From positions 620,001 to 684,000 of the forward strand of contig NZ_JAGSPJ010000002.1 in NCBI RefSeq assembly GCF_018139545.1: a stretch of DNA of 64,000 bases, written 5' to 3'. Positions 18,777 to 29,608 of the stretch are shown in pieces; position 1 is the first letter of the stretch, and each line of letters opens with the position of its first letter. Both the position numbers and the translations under genes were made by a program. Under the pieces are notes generated by a model that saw only the letters and a program-made list of their open reading frames with translations, did not search any database and was not told the origin of the DNA. Origin of the DNA: Affinundibacterium fentianense (lineage in GTDB: Bacteria > Pseudomonadota > Gammaproteobacteria > Burkholderiales > Burkholderiaceae_D).

Positions 18777-21700
18777 CTATGCCGAATCCGATGGCAACTC
18801 TTGCCGAATAATATGCAATGCTTCCTTAAATGAAAAATTCTCTATCGCAGCGCTCAAGCGTTTGACTTGCTGCGGATAATGCAGTGCGACGCTGGTTTGA
18901 ATTTGGCTATAAAATTCACTCGCATCTAAATCGTCTTGCTCGAGCAATTCGCAAAGCTGTGCGAGTTGTTGTTGCAGATCATTCAAGGCGACCGTCGCGA
19001 TCTGTTGCGCTGCCGGTAAAATCCGTTGCAGTCCCTGCGTCAAACTGCTCAATTCAAAGCCCATCGTGTCGAGTTGCGCCTTGAGTTGTGAAAGCTCATT
19101 TTGATAGCGCAGACTGTGCTCGGCCTTGCCGGCATATTCTTGCAGTTTTAAAAATCCCAATGTCCCTGCGAGTCCCTTTAGTGTATGCAATCCGCGCTCC
19201 GCATCTCGCATTTTTCCGACCTCAATTAATTCACGCATGACACTCGCATCTTGCCCGTGCTCCGATCCAAAACGACGCAACAAACCAAGCAAGCGTTCAA
19301 AATTGCCGTTGACGGACCGCAGGCCAGCGGCCAAATCGAATCCGGGTATTTGATTCAACTGCTGACGTAGGCCTCGTTCCTCATCATCATTCAAATTAAG
19401 GGGAAGCGCTCGATGTTCGCTGACGGGGTCGTGATCCACTGCGTCGGGAATCCAAGTAGCAAGAATTTGCGCTAAAAGATAGGGGTCGACTGGCTTCGGC
19501 AAATGATCGTTCATACCTGCTTCGATCGCAGCACTACGGTCTTCGGCAAATGCATTGGCGGTCATCGCAATAATCGGAGTCACTCGATACGATTCCAATT
19601 GACGAATATGTCGAGTCGCCGTCAATCCATCCATGACGGGCATTTGAATATCCATCAAAATCACGTCATAACTTTTTTCTTCCGCAAAATCGATTGCAAC
19701 TTGTCCATTTTTTGCAATATCAACTGTCAATTGAATCTCGCGCAGCAGCTCTCCGGCGACTTCTTGGTTCAGCTCATTGTCTTCTACCAAGAGGGCGCGC
19801 GTTCCTGGTTTAAACTTGTGCAAAACATGATGTTGCGATTTCGCTTCATTGAAGGCAACCGCCTCCCCCCAATGACGCTGTATGGTCTCAAATAGTATCG
19901 CTGGCATCACGGGCTTTGGAATAAACGCTGCGAAACCACCTGCAGCGACTTCATCCGCAGGACAACCACTACTGCCACTGACCAAAATACAAACCGGCAT
20001 TAATTTGAGTGGCAACAAACGTATCCTTTGCCAACTCTGCGTACCATTCAATTCAGGCATTTGCCAATCAGTAAAAATGATTTGATATGGATCGCCATCC
20101 GCGTCCGCACTTGCGACGCGTTCAATTGCCAATCGACCGTTTGCCACAGAATCAGCACGCGCACCGAGGCTCGTCAACATATCGACCAATAAACCACGCG
20201 CCTCTTCGACGTCATCGACGACCAGAACCCGTGTGCGCGGTGGCAGCGCGCTAGCTGGACGAGGCTTAGCAACAACCTTAGTGCCAAATGGCACCTCAAG
20301 CCAAAACGTACTGCCTTTTCCTAGCACACTATCGACACCAACCTGACCATTCATCAAATCAGCCAAACGACGACAGATCGCAAGACCCAAACCCGTGCCG
20401 CCATAAGTGCGTGTCGTCGAAACATCAGCCTGCTGAAATGCAGCAAATAATTTAGCTTGCTGCTGTGCATTCAGACCAATCCCGGTATCCCGCACTTCAA
20501 ACCGTACGCGCACTTGATCTTCCGATTTTTCTACAACACTACCGCTCAACATCACGCTACCATGCTGAGTGAACTTGATGGCGTTGGTCACAAAATTCAA
20601 AAGAATTTGCCCGAGGCGGGCACCATCACCATGCAACATCGGCGGCACATCATTGATGCGAGCGATGACTTCTAGCCCTTTCAATTCAGCACGTTCTCCA
20701 GTCAATGCAAAGACGTTGCTGATGATATGCTCCAACTCAAAATCTGTTGGATCAAGCGTCATCTTACCCGCTTCGATCTTTGAAAAATCAAGAATATCAT
20801 TGATGATCGACAGCAAATGCATTGCCGCACCTGATACCTTATCCAACTGATGTTTTTGTTGCTCGTTGGTGGTGTCTCGTCGAATCAGATGCGTCAAGCC
20901 TATGATCGCATTCATCGGCGTTCGGATCTCATGACTCATATTCGCTAAGAATGAACTCTTGGCGCGATTGGCTTCTTCGGCCAGATTCTTGGCGACCATG
21001 AGTTCTTCGTTGGTTCTTTGCAATTCGACCGATTGACGTTCGAGTGCGGAACTAGTTGCCGCCAGATTCGCCGTCCTCACTTCCACTAAGGCTTCCAGTT
21101 CAGTACGATATTGTGCTAACTCGCGCTCTGCTTGCTTACGTTTGGTAATATCAACCCAAATGCCCGTTAAGAAAGTTCCCGAGCGCAGTATGAGTGGCCG
21201 CATTGAAATCCAGAAATCACGCAACTCGCCATTTTTTGTCTCACGTTGATTTTCAAACTCTAAGCCGCCATTCGCAATAATCAGTGCGACCCGCTCGTCC
21301 ACTTCCTCTCGACTCAAATTCGCTTGGATGTCGTAAATACTTAAAGATCTAAATTCCTCTTCGGTGTACCCCAAGGGTTCGTGCGTCGCTTTATTGAAGC
21401 TTGTGAAATGCAGGGTCTCAAGATCCACAACAACAATGCCGATGGGTGCTTGCGATACGATACTCGAGTACAACTCCTCGCGCTCTTTCAATTCGGCAAG
21501 TGCACTAGCCCTCTCGACTTGGGCTTGTTTAAACGCGATGACCGCGCGCGCTAAATCACTCACGATCGAACTAGGTCGTTGCGCCATTTCAGCCACAGCT
21601 TGAAATATGCTGCTATCTAATCCTGACTCATTTCCAGCGGTTAAATTTTGCAAGCCAATGTTGATACGATCCAAGCGTCGTGCCAAACTTACCGCGACAA

Positions 21701-22355
21701 AGAACCACAAAACGACCATCCCGATTGCACCCAATCGACTAATTATACTGAGTCGCAAGGACATTTGATCAATCTTTATGCGTGCCTCACTGCTGCTTTT
21801 GACGGCATTCTGCATATAAATATCGGCTATATCTGACAAAATCAAATTGAGATCGGCGTAATGCTCAATTGCCTGATCCAGATGCCGACTCGCGGCATTG
21901 GTATCAATGGATATGCTATTCGTGCTCGCCAAGACAAATTGACGAAAGCCGGAAAATGCATTCAGCGCGCCCGGAATTCTCTCTTTCACCAGCGGATAGT
22001 CATGGGTTCCCCCTATCGTTTTCAATCGTTGCTCGATCTCCGCAACTTTATCAACCACGACTGTATGCATCTGGTAGGCCTGGGATTCGTTGACCCTACC
22101 TTGCTTGGCTTGTGCCAAGGATTGCGTGACCATTTTTTGAACCTCAACCGCCTGCCTACTGATCGCTGTCGCTTCTCGAGCGGAACCGACATCTTGTTCC
22201 AAATCTACTGCCAAATCTTGTTGAACAGTCGTTAGGACGCTCCGCGTGACATTATCAAAGATCGTCCCTGCCACAATAGCGAGAGCAACTGGGATAAAGA
22301 AATACAATAGAAAGCGCATACGCTTTGATTGTCGGGCGGTGAAGTTTGCTAGCAT
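18777..22355 (-). CDS. Hybrid sensor histidine kinase with PAS, two receivers and Hpt
   Basis: 1192 residues. Two membrane segments (about 14-34 and 205-226) flank a periplasmic helical sensor region. Then come a PAS/PAC domain (about 290-410, ending [11 protein letters not shown]), a coiled coil, HisKA ([19 protein letters not shown]), ATPase ([25 protein letters not shown]), receiver 1 ([18 protein letters not shown]), receiver 2 ([20 protein letters not shown]) and a C-terminal Hpt (LHTLKGLAG). All phosphorelay residues are present. It is the third gene of a likely operon with an HD-GYP regulator and a phosphatase-family protein; no dedicated output protein with a DNA-binding domain is adjacent. 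The signal is unknown. Confidence 0.93.
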   Translation of the reverse strand: MLANFTARQSKRMRFLLYFFIPVALAIVAGTIFDNVTRSVLTTVQQDLAVDLEQDVGSAREATAISRQAVEVQKMVTQSLAQAKQGRVNESQAYQMHTVVVDKVAEIEQRLKTIGGTHDYPLVKERIPGALNAFSGFRQFVLASTNSISIDTNAASRHLDQAIEHYADLNLILSDIADIYMQNAVKSSSEARIKIDQMSLRLSIISRLGAIGMVVLWFFVAVSLARRLDRINIGLQNLTAGNESGLDSSIFQAVAEMAQRPSSIVSDLARAVIAFKQAQVERASALAELKEREELYSSIVSQAPIGIVVVDLETLHFTSFNKATHEPLGYTEEEFRSLSIYDIQANLSREEVDERVALIIANGGLEFENQRETKNGELRDFWISMRPLILRSGTFLTGIWVDITKRKQAERELAQYRTELEALVEVRTANLAATSSALERQSVELQRTNEELMVAKNLAEEANRAKSSFLANMSHEIRTPMNAIIGLTHLIRRDTTNEQQKHQLDKVSGAAMHLLSIINDILDFSKIEAGKMTLDPTDFELEHIISNVFALTGERAELKGLEVIARINDVPPMLHGDGARLGQILLNFVTNAIKFTQHGSVMLSGSVVEKSEDQVRVRFEVRDTGIGLNAQQQAKLFAAFQQADVSTTRTYGGTGLGLAICRRLADLMNGQVGVDSVLGKGSTFWLEVPFGTKVVAKPRPASALPPRTRVLVVDDVEEARGLLVDMLTSLGARADSVANGRLAIERVASADADGDPYQIIFTDWQMPELNGTQSWQRIRLLPLKLMPVCILVSGSSGCPADEVAAGGFAAFIPKPVMPAILFETIQRHWGEAVAFNEAKSQHHVLHKFKPGTRALLVEDNELNQEVAGELLREIQLTVDIAKNGQVAIDFAEEKSYDVILMDIQMPVMDGLTATRHIRQLESYRVTPIIAMTANAFAEDRSAAIEAGMNDHLPKPVDPYLLAQILATWIPDAVDHDPVSEHRALPLNLNDDEERGLRQQLNQIPGFDLAAGLRSVNGNFERLLGLLRRFGSEHGQDASVMRELIEVGKMRDAERGLHTLKGLAGTLGFLKLQEYAGKAEHSLRYQNELSQLKAQLDTMGFELSSLTQGLQRILPAAQQIATVALNDLQQQLAQLCELLEQDDLDASEFYSQIQTSVALHYPQQVKRLSAAIENFSFKEALHIIRQELPSDSA

Positions 22356-22440
22356 GACGAGGTCAACTCATTGGCAATTTATTGGCAATTCATGGGAAAT
22401 TGAGTTCCTAAGGGATCTTTATTTCGCTCTCAGATCCATT

Positions 22441-23145
22441 CTATTTTGCGAGCTGTTCCAGCAATTTGGGAGGAATACTGCCAACATACTCAATGTGATC
22501 TTTTTCAATGACGCGCAACACGACAATCGTACCTTCAGGCTTCACAAAATAGCCAATCAGGTCAAATAAATTTGGCGCATGAGAAACTAAGACGCGATTC
22601 GTATCGTCGGGTAGAGCGCTTAAGATAAGTTTTCGCGAATCGCGCTGAAGAGGTACTTTTTCTGCGCTCGTAAAATTAGATGAAGACGCGAGAGACAAGG
22701 TCGATTGCAATTGCTTCGCCATGTGTGGAAACGCAAGTTCAGCAGTTTCCCGTGCACGACATAGCGGACTATGAAAGACTTGTGCAATCGGGATTTTGGC
22801 TCGCTTGAGGAGAACTCCGATCCGTACCGCCAATTTACGCCCATCCTCGTTCAAGATCCGCTGCGTTTCACAATTTGCATAGTCCGTAATCGGCGCGGCG
22901 TCATCTCGACTATTGTCCGTCGTTCCATGGCGTAAGTACAAAACGAAACCGCCTTGCTTGAGTTCGTTAAACTGATTCTGGTCTATCCATTTCTCAACGA
23001 AATCTGTTTTTTTTTCCTGTGCTTGCACAGGCGCGGCAAAACAAAACAAACACAAATAAGTCAACAGCAACAGTGGAGCCTGACACGCTATGCGAGCACA
23101 ACGAGTGGGAAAATCCAATAGGTGACTGCGCTTGATGTTCAGCAT
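22441..23145 (-). CDS. Exported histidine phosphatase superfamily protein
   Basis: 234 residues. A signal peptide (PLLLLTYLCLFCFAAPVQAQ) precedes a phosphoglycerate-mutase-like domain with the catalytic YLRHGTTDN motif, FHSPLCRARETAELAF (second Arg), and a C-terminal VLVSHAPNLFDLIG (second catalytic His). Branch-1 histidine phosphatases act on many phosphate esters. Because this one is exported it is unlikely to be a SixA-type phosphatase of the neighbouring Hpt domain. It starts nine bases after the HD-GYP gene, so cotranscription is likely. Confidence 0.85.
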   Translation of the reverse strand: MLNIKRSHLLDFPTRCARIACQAPLLLLTYLCLFCFAAPVQAQEKKTDFVEKWIDQNQFNELKQGGFVLYLRHGTTDNSRDDAAPITDYANCETQRILNEDGRKLAVRIGVLLKRAKIPIAQVFHSPLCRARETAELAFPHMAKQLQSTLSLASSSNFTSAEKVPLQRDSRKLILSALPDDTNRVLVSHAPNLFDLIGYFVKPEGTIVVLRVIEKDHIEYVGSIPPKLLEQLAK

Positions 23146-23154
23146 ATTTTAGTC

Positions 23155-24339
23155 CTAATGAGATTCTGTTTCTTTCGGCACGTCGGAATAACGATTCGCA
23201 ATATTGACGAATTCTTGTTGTAATTCAAGGAAGGCATCAACAATATCGGGATCGAAATGCTTCGCACGTCCCGCCTGAATCAATCGAATAGTTTCGTCCA
23301 ATGGATACGCCGCTTTGTAATGGCGGCGCGACATGAGTGCATCAAACACATCGGCGATTGCCATTAATCGGGCTGGCAATGGAATTTTTTCGCCGACTAA
23401 ACCGAGTGGATAACCTGATCCATCCCACTTTTCATGATGCCCGCCCGCGATTTGCTTACAAACTTCCAAGAAATCTAATGCCGAGGCCGTTAGTGCATTC
23501 GACGTAATGTCAGGCGTCTGTTCATTTCCCACTTTGCGCCCAGCATTCACGCTATCAATTGCCTCATCAATCGCCTGCGCGCCGATACTCGCATGGGTTT
23601 TCATTACTTCAAATTCCTCTGGCGTGAGTTTGCCAGGCTTCAGCAAGATCGCGTCGGGAATGCCGACTTTTCCAATATCATGGAGGGGTGCCGCTTTCGC
23701 AATCCGCTGACGCGTCAGCGGATCGGCTAACTGTGCAGCAAAGCGCGGATGCGATTTGAGTTTCTCCATCAAAACTTCCACATAGGCCTTTGTTCTATGC
23801 AAATGATTGCCGGTCTCATTGTCACGCTTCTCTGCCAAAGTCGCCAACGCATGCAGGCTAAAATCCTTGATCAACTCATTCTCTAGCATGCGCCTATGGA
23901 CTTCGGCATCAAGATAGGCATTCTGATCCGCCAAGCGATCACGAGAAGCTTTTAACTCCAAATGCGCTTTCACCCGAGCTAACAGGAGCGCTGGTTTAAC
24001 GGGTTTGGCGATATAGTCGACTGCACCGAGTGAGAGTCCGTGCTCTTCGTTTTCATCCGCATCCATCGCTGTCACAAAAATCACCGGAATTCGGCTTGTT
24101 TCTGCTTTTTGCCTCAACTGACTGAGGACCTGATAACCATCCATCTCAGGCATCATTACATCCAGCAGAATTAAATCTGGTTGTGGCGCACTCTCAGCGA
24201 TTTCCAGAGCACGCAGTCCCGAATTGGCGACTCGGACGTGATAGTAGGGACGTAGCAAATGACCAATCACATTCAAGTTTTCTTTGGTGTCATCGACCAC
24301 CAATACGGTCTGCTGGATTCCCTGCCCAGATGAAGTCAT
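23155..24339 (-). CDS. Response regulator with HD-GYP c-di-GMP phosphodiesterase domain
   Basis: 394 residues. An N-terminal receiver (LVVDDTKENL, LLDVMMPEMDG, YIAKPVKP) is joined through a helix to an HD-GYP domain with HDIGKVGIPDAILLKPGKL, KTHASIGA, HHEKWDGSGYP and IADVFDALMSRRHYK. This is the RpfG-type layout, which lowers cyclic di-GMP when activated by phosphorylation. An AGGAG site lies nine bases before the ATG. First gene of a probable three-gene operon ending with the hybrid kinase at 18777, which is its likely phosphodonor by position. Confidence 0.94.
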   Translation of the reverse strand: MTSSGQGIQQTVLVVDDTKENLNVIGHLLRPYYHVRVANSGLRALEIAESAPQPDLILLDVMMPEMDGYQVLSQLRQKAETSRIPVIFVTAMDADENEEHGLSLGAVDYIAKPVKPALLLARVKAHLELKASRDRLADQNAYLDAEVHRRMLENELIKDFSLHALATLAEKRDNETGNHLHRTKAYVEVLMEKLKSHPRFAAQLADPLTRQRIAKAAPLHDIGKVGIPDAILLKPGKLTPEEFEVMKTHASIGAQAIDEAIDSVNAGRKVGNEQTPDITSNALTASALDFLEVCKQIAGGHHEKWDGSGYPLGLVGEKIPLPARLMAIADVFDALMSRRHYKAAYPLDETIRLIQAGRAKHFDPDIVDAFLELQQEFVNIANRYSDVPKETESH

Positions 24340-24865
24340 ATCGCCGTACTCCTAGTTTGCGTGGCCATGAAAAATTGAATCCATATCTAGTAAACAAAAT
24401 AGCTAAGACACCGACCACAGCGGACATGTATTCGAAAAAGCCAATAAGTGATTCAACTTATACTCCCAATCACCTTTTACATCAATGTCAGGACTTTCCG
24501 TTCACAATAAAGCGACACCACAACAACTAAATAAGAATCAGTCTCAATTGTATTGTTTCTTTTGAGTAAAAACTTGCGTTAAAACAAATCCGCTTGAAAA
24601 TACGATGAAAGCACAGAAGAAGTTTTTCGTTTCGCCTCTCCAAACACACATAAGTAGCATTTTGAAATATTTTTTCGATAATCAAAATAGACCTACCAAC
24701 AACATTTAAAGCGCGCATCCCACCCATTACGGTACATCGCTCCGGTGAACCCCAAAATTGCCTCAGCGATCCATCACTTCACTTGCGGCTTTTAATTGAA
24801 ACGTCTAGAATCAATTTCCAAAAAGCAAGCTTTTCTCCGATCGTTTTTTCTACGCGCACCGCAGT
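24340..24865. other. Divergent intergenic region between two signalling operons
   Basis: About 525 AT-rich bases separate the minus-strand HD-GYP operon from the plus-strand MHYT kinase. Promoters for both must lie here. Short open frames on either strand have no ribosome site or recognisable product. No strong hairpin was found. Confidence 0.5.
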
Positions 24866-24895
24866 TTGGTTCGTCACACAATACAAAAGCTTACT

Positions 24896-27800
24896 ATGCG
24901 CATCGATCAACTCTTTTTAAGCAACAGTGCGTCACTCCCGCTTTTAACTGGCGAATACGATTTACCCTTGGTTGCACTCTCGGTCTTTGTTGCTGTGTTA
25001 GCAGGCGTGATGGCGTTTCAATTAGCCGAAATGGCTAGGACCGAAAAACGGCAATTGAATCGCCAAATTTATCTACTGTCTGGTGCCTTTGTTTTGGGTT
25101 CTGGCGTCTGGTCCATGCACTTCATTGGTATGCTCGCCTTTAGTGTTTGTAGTACTGCACGCTACGACCGAGTCATTACGATTCTATCGATGCTTCCCAG
25201 TTTTCTTGCCTCTTGGGTCGCTCTATTATTAATCGCAAAAGACCGCGTCACACGCTGGCAACTTGTAGTGAGTGGGGTATCTGTCGGTGCCGGAATTGGA
25301 GTGATGCATTACAGCGGAATGGCCGCCGTCCATCAATATTTGATCTTACGATTTGATCCACTGATTTTTGGTGTTTCTATTGTCGTCGCAGTGGCATTGT
25401 CCATCCTCGCATTATGGTTACGCTTTCGATTGATCGCACATGGTCGATTAAGCAAAGGAGAAATCAACCTGATTGGTGGTGTTGTCATTGGGATTGCGAT
25501 TTCGGGCATGCATTACACCGGCATGCAGGCAACCCACTTTCTCACGAATACGACCGCGAATTTAGTCCGTGTATCGAACTTGGACCTCGCACTATCCATC
25601 GCTGCCATTACGACCCTCGCGATTTTAATTACTGTCGGCGGCAACGTTTTATTGCGTTATCGCAGCATCTATCAACGCATGGTACAAACCGAAGCACGCA
25701 CCCGCACAATCGTGGAGACCGCTGTCGACGGCATCATCACGATTGACAGTCAAGGTTGTGTGCGAGACTTCAACAGCGCGGCAGAACATATTTTCGGCTG
25801 GACCGCAAAGGAGGTGATTGGGAAAAATATTCGCATGTTGATGCCAGAGCCGCAACGTGGTCAACACGATGACTATATTCTTAATTATTTAAGAAATAAC
25901 CAAGCAAAAATTATCGGATCAGGACGTGAAGTCACTGGTCTACGTAAGGATGGCAATCGCTTCCCACTACGCTTAGCGATAGGAGAAGCGACGCTTCAAA
26001 ATGAAACCCTCTTTGTCGGCTTTATTACAGATATCAGTAAGCGTAAGCAAATGGAAGAGGCGCTGCATAACAGTGAAAAACAATATCGTTCATTGATCGG
26101 CAATTTGCCTGGGATTGCTTTCCGCTGCCGACACGACAACGACTGGAGTATGTTATTTGTCAGTGATGCAGTGGAAAGACTAACCGGGTGGAAACCTGCC
26201 GACTTCGTCGGTGGCGGCAAAACTTTTGCGCAATTACTGCACCCTGATGATCAAGAATGGACTGCGCAAAAGGTCAAAGAAATGTTAACCGCCGACAAGG
26301 CGTATATGATCGAATATCGAATTATTGATCGATCTGGGAGGGAGCATTGGGTTTCTGAGAGCGCTAGTGGCGTCCGTGATGATGCCGGCAATATAGAATG
26401 GATCGATGGCGTTATCATCGACATCACCGATAGCAAGCGACGGAATGCAGAATTTGAGGGGATTGTTGATGCGATTGGTCGCTCGCTAGCGGTTGTTGAA
26501 TTTGATTTATTCGGCACGATCTTACATGCCAATCAGATTTTTCTGCAGTTAACCGGCTATCAGCTAGACGATTTGGTCGGCAAACACCATGCTATTTTGT
26601 GCGCGCCTAGCGAAGCCAATTCCGTCGCCTACCAAGAACTATGGGAGACCTTACGACAAGGCTTGCATACGTCAGGAGAATTTCATCGATTTGGCAAGGA
26701 TGGCCAGGAAATTTGGATACATGGAAGCTATAACCCAATTTTCGATCCTGAAGGCCGTCCCTACAAAATCATCAAATTCGCCAGTGATCTCTCAGCTCGG
26801 CACAAGATGGAACAAGACCTGCGTGAGGCAAAAGTGCGCGCCGAACTTGCTGCCGCCGCGAAGAACACCTTCCTTGCCAACATGAGCCATGAAATTCGAA
26901 CACCGATGAATGCCGTTATTGGATTCACAGAGGTTTTGTTAAGCGATCCTGCGACCGATACTCAACGTCGCCACCTCACCACAGTACGCAATTCCGCCCG
27001 CTCTTTACTGACCTTATTGAACGACATATTGGACACGGCGAAACTCGAACATGGCGCGGTTGAACTAGAAATCAAAGATTTTTCTCTGCGTGATATTTGC
27101 ATGCAAGTTCTGGCAACCTTACGGATTAACGCTCAAGCCAAAGCCTTACCACTCATCTTAGACTACCCTGATTCGACACCTGAATATTTTCGCGGCGACG
27201 CACTACGCATACAGCAAATCCTTTTGAATTTGGTCGGCAATGCAATTAAATTTACCGAAAAAGGTCAAGTCGTTTTACACGTGCATCTCCATCAGGAACA
27301 ATTACATTTGACCGTGCAAGACACAGGTATCGGTATTGCGTCCGATCGAATCAGCCATATCTTTGATCCATTTGCCCAAGCTGACGCATCGATGAGCCGA
27401 CGCTTCGGTGGAACAGGATTAGGCACGACGATAGCGCGCCAATTGATCGAGCTCATGCACGGAAAAATTTGGGTAGAAAGCGAGCTTGGGGTTGGCAGCC
27501 AATTCCATGTGCAAGTACCGCTACCCATTGGAAGTGCTGTTCCCTCATCTGAGGAACAAACGGTGATCGACCTCCCTCCATTGCATATTCTTGCAGCCGA
27601 CGACGTTCCACAAAATCTCGAATTGCTCGAAGTGATGCTCAGCCGTTTAGGCCACAAGATCACGACCGCGAGCAATGGTGAAGAAGTGGTCGAACGCTAC
27701 CGTCAAGGACGATTCGATATCATTCTGATGGACGTACAGATGCCAGTGATGAATGGGCTTGAGGCAGCAGAACAAATTCGTGTCATCGAGAATCAGCAAA

Positions 27801-28582
27801 ACCGCCACCCCATTCCCATCATCGCATTTTCCGCCAGCGTACTAGAAGCCGATGTGAAGGCTGCATTGGCAGCGGGCATGGATGGCTTTGCACACAAACC
27901 CGTCGACCTTCTTCGATTAAGTCAAGAAATCGCGCGTCTTCTGAATCTCGATTGCAAAGTACAGACCATCAACTCAACGCCGCAAACGCTTAAACATCCC
28001 GTACACGGCTCAGTCATTGACTGGAGTCAGGGGCAACAATTGTGGGGTAGTGAGCAACGACACCAACAAGCGATTCATCAATTTCTCGGCAACTTCCGCG
28101 ACACGGCGCCGCGTTTGCGCCAATTGCTCGACAATCCATCCGAACTAGCGGCGCAAATTCATAAACTCAAAGGCGCTGCTGGCAATCTCGCGCTCACGCG
28201 GGTGAGTCATTTGAGCGAAACGATAGAAACAGAACTGAGTCAACAGCACTTCGATAGCTTAAATGGATTGATTGATCGATTAGCCGATGAATTGCACAAT
28301 GTGAATGAAGCAATAGGAACGTCAAAGCCGATAGCGCCGACGAGCGAGCACACGAAGGAACCGACAAATCCAATTGACCATGCCCGCTTACTGCACCTAC
28401 TTCAAGAACTCGATGATGCATTGAAGCATGGAGAACTAGCAGAAGATGTATTAACAGAATTGGCGTCCCAATTACCCGCCACGGATCTTGCAGCACTTGA
28501 TCAAACCATCAATTCTTTTGATTTTGAAGCAGCAAGACAACTTGTTCTCAACTTACAAAATCACTATCGGCAACAAGGATGA
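24896..28582 (+). CDS. MHYT/PAS hybrid sensor histidine kinase with receiver and Hpt
   Basis: 1228 residues from the ATG at 24896; a TTG at 24866 would add ten residues. The N-terminal membrane sensor has the three MHYT repeats (SMHFIGMLAF, VMHYSGMAAV, GMHYTGMQAT) proposed to bind metal and sense a diatomic gas. Three PAS domains follow (about 260-385, 395-515 and 525-645; the third, with LTGYQLDDLVGKHH, resembles Aer-type PAS). Then come HisKA ([18 protein letters not shown]), ATPase ([26 protein letters not shown]), one receiver (AADDVPQN, MDVQMPVMNG, HKPVD) and Hpt (IHKLKGAAG). The HD-GYP regulator gene follows directly, so the pair is probably one pathway linking gas or redox state to c-di-GMP turnover. 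Confidence 0.93.
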   Translation: MRIDQLFLSNSASLPLLTGEYDLPLVALSVFVAVLAGVMAFQLAEMARTEKRQLNRQIYLLSGAFVLGSGVWSMHFIGMLAFSVCSTARYDRVITILSMLPSFLASWVALLLIAKDRVTRWQLVVSGVSVGAGIGVMHYSGMAAVHQYLILRFDPLIFGVSIVVAVALSILALWLRFRLIAHGRLSKGEINLIGGVVIGIAISGMHYTGMQATHFLTNTTANLVRVSNLDLALSIAAITTLAILITVGGNVLLRYRSIYQRMVQTEARTRTIVETAVDGIITIDSQGCVRDFNSAAEHIFGWTAKEVIGKNIRMLMPEPQRGQHDDYILNYLRNNQAKIIGSGREVTGLRKDGNRFPLRLAIGEATLQNETLFVGFITDISKRKQMEEALHNSEKQYRSLIGNLPGIAFRCRHDNDWSMLFVSDAVERLTGWKPADFVGGGKTFAQLLHPDDQEWTAQKVKEMLTADKAYMIEYRIIDRSGREHWVSESASGVRDDAGNIEWIDGVIIDITDSKRRNAEFEGIVDAIGRSLAVVEFDLFGTILHANQIFLQLTGYQLDDLVGKHHAILCAPSEANSVAYQELWETLRQGLHTSGEFHRFGKDGQEIWIHGSYNPIFDPEGRPYKIIKFASDLSARHKMEQDLREAKVRAELAAAAKNTFLANMSHEIRTPMNAVIGFTEVLLSDPATDTQRRHLTTVRNSARSLLTLLNDILDTAKLEHGAVELEIKDFSLRDICMQVLATLRINAQAKALPLILDYPDSTPEYFRGDALRIQQILLNLVGNAIKFTEKGQVVLHVHLHQEQLHLTVQDTGIGIASDRISHIFDPFAQADASMSRRFGGTGLGTTIARQLIELMHGKIWVESELGVGSQFHVQVPLPIGSAVPSSEEQTVIDLPPLHILAADDVPQNLELLEVMLSRLGHKITTASNGEEVVERYRQGRFDIILMDVQMPVMNGLEAAEQIRVIENQQNRHPIPIIAFSASVLEADVKAALAAGMDGFAHKPVDLLRLSQEIARLLNLDCKVQTINSTPQTLKHPVHGSVIDWSQGQQLWGSEQRHQQAIHQFLGNFRDTAPRLRQLLDNPSELAAQIHKLKGAAGNLALTRVSHLSETIETELSQQHFDSLNGLIDRLADELHNVNEAIGTSKPIAPTSEHTKEPTNPIDHARLLHLLQELDDALKHGELAEDVLTELASQLPATDLAALDQTINSFDFEAARQLVLNLQNHYRQQG

Positions 28583-28587
28583 CACGC

Positions 28588-29589
28588 ATGAGACAACAAG
28601 ACGAGCGCCCCAAGGTTTTAATCGTCGATGACGCTGCAACCAATTTGCAAATCTTGCGCCAAGTGCTGCATGAAGACTATCGTTTACTGTTTGCACTCGA
28701 TGGAGAAAAGGCACTCAAACTCGCACAAGAAGAAGCGCCAAATTTGATCTTACTAGATGTGATGATGCCGGGTTTAACGGGTTTAGAAACTTGCCAACGC
28801 CTCAAAGCCAATCCCACCACCAAGGCGATTCCCGTGATCTTTGTCACGGCATTGAGTGAAGTCAGCGATGAGTCAGCAGGTTTTGAAGTCGGTGCAGTCG
28901 ACTACATCACCAAACCGATTAGCCCGCCCGTCGTACGTGCTCGAGTGAAAACCCATCTGTCTTTGGTCGGTGCAGATGAATTGCAAAAGACCCGTTTACA
29001 AATCATCCAATGCCTAGGTCGCGCTGCCGAATATCGCGACAATGAAACTGGCTTACACGTGATACGCATGAGTCACTATTCCCGTCTGCTCGCACTGGCA
29101 GCGGGCTTTAGCGAAAGCCAAGCCGATTTATTATTCCATGCCGCACCAATGCACGACATCGGCAAAATCGGCACACCAGATCACGTCTTGCTCAAACCCG
29201 GCAAACTGGATCAAGACGAATGGGCACTCATGCAAAAACATGTCTTGATGGGAGCAGAAATCTTGGGCGAACACGACTCCCCCCTGCTCCAAATGGCACG
29301 CATAATTGCGCTGTATCACCACGAAAAATTTGATGGTAGCGGCTACCCTCATCGCATCGCTGGAGACGCCATTCCTATCGAAGCCCGCATCGTCGCCATC
29401 GCCGATGTATTCGACGCCTTGACCTCGGTTCGTCCCTACAAAAAAGAATGGGAAGTACAACAAGCAGTCGATCTCTTACTCAGCGAAAAAGGCAAACACT
29501 TTGATCCTGAACTCGTCGATTTGTTTATCGCACAATTACCAGCGGTGGTCGAGATTAAAGAAAAGTATGCGGAAGAAACAGCGGCCTGA
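28588..29589 (+). CDS. Response regulator with HD-GYP c-di-GMP phosphodiesterase domain
   Basis: 333 residues from ATG 28588, which has AAGGA eight bases upstream; the ATG at 28579 overlaps the kinase stop (ATGA) and is the alternative start, three residues longer. The receiver has IVDDAATN, LLDVMMPGLTG and YITKPISP. The HD-GYP domain has MHDIGKIGTPDHVLLKPGKL, HHEKFDGSGYP and IADVFDALTSVRPYK. It is translationally coupled or nearly so to the MHYT kinase, so it is the likely output of that kinase. Confidence 0.94.
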   Translation: MRQQDERPKVLIVDDAATNLQILRQVLHEDYRLLFALDGEKALKLAQEEAPNLILLDVMMPGLTGLETCQRLKANPTTKAIPVIFVTALSEVSDESAGFEVGAVDYITKPISPPVVRARVKTHLSLVGADELQKTRLQIIQCLGRAAEYRDNETGLHVIRMSHYSRLLALAAGFSESQADLLFHAAPMHDIGKIGTPDHVLLKPGKLDQDEWALMQKHVLMGAEILGEHDSPLLQMARIIALYHHEKFDGSGYPHRIAGDAIPIEARIVAIADVFDALTSVRPYKKEWEVQQAVDLLLSEKGKHFDPELVDLFIAQLPAVVEIKEKYAEETAA

Positions 29590-29608
29590 ACTGTAGAAAA
29601 ACCGAAGA

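Noticed and set aside
22441-23145. SixA phosphohistidine phosphatase of the adjacent Hpt kinase
   Set aside because: The clear signal peptide predicts export, away from the cytoplasmic Hpt domain.
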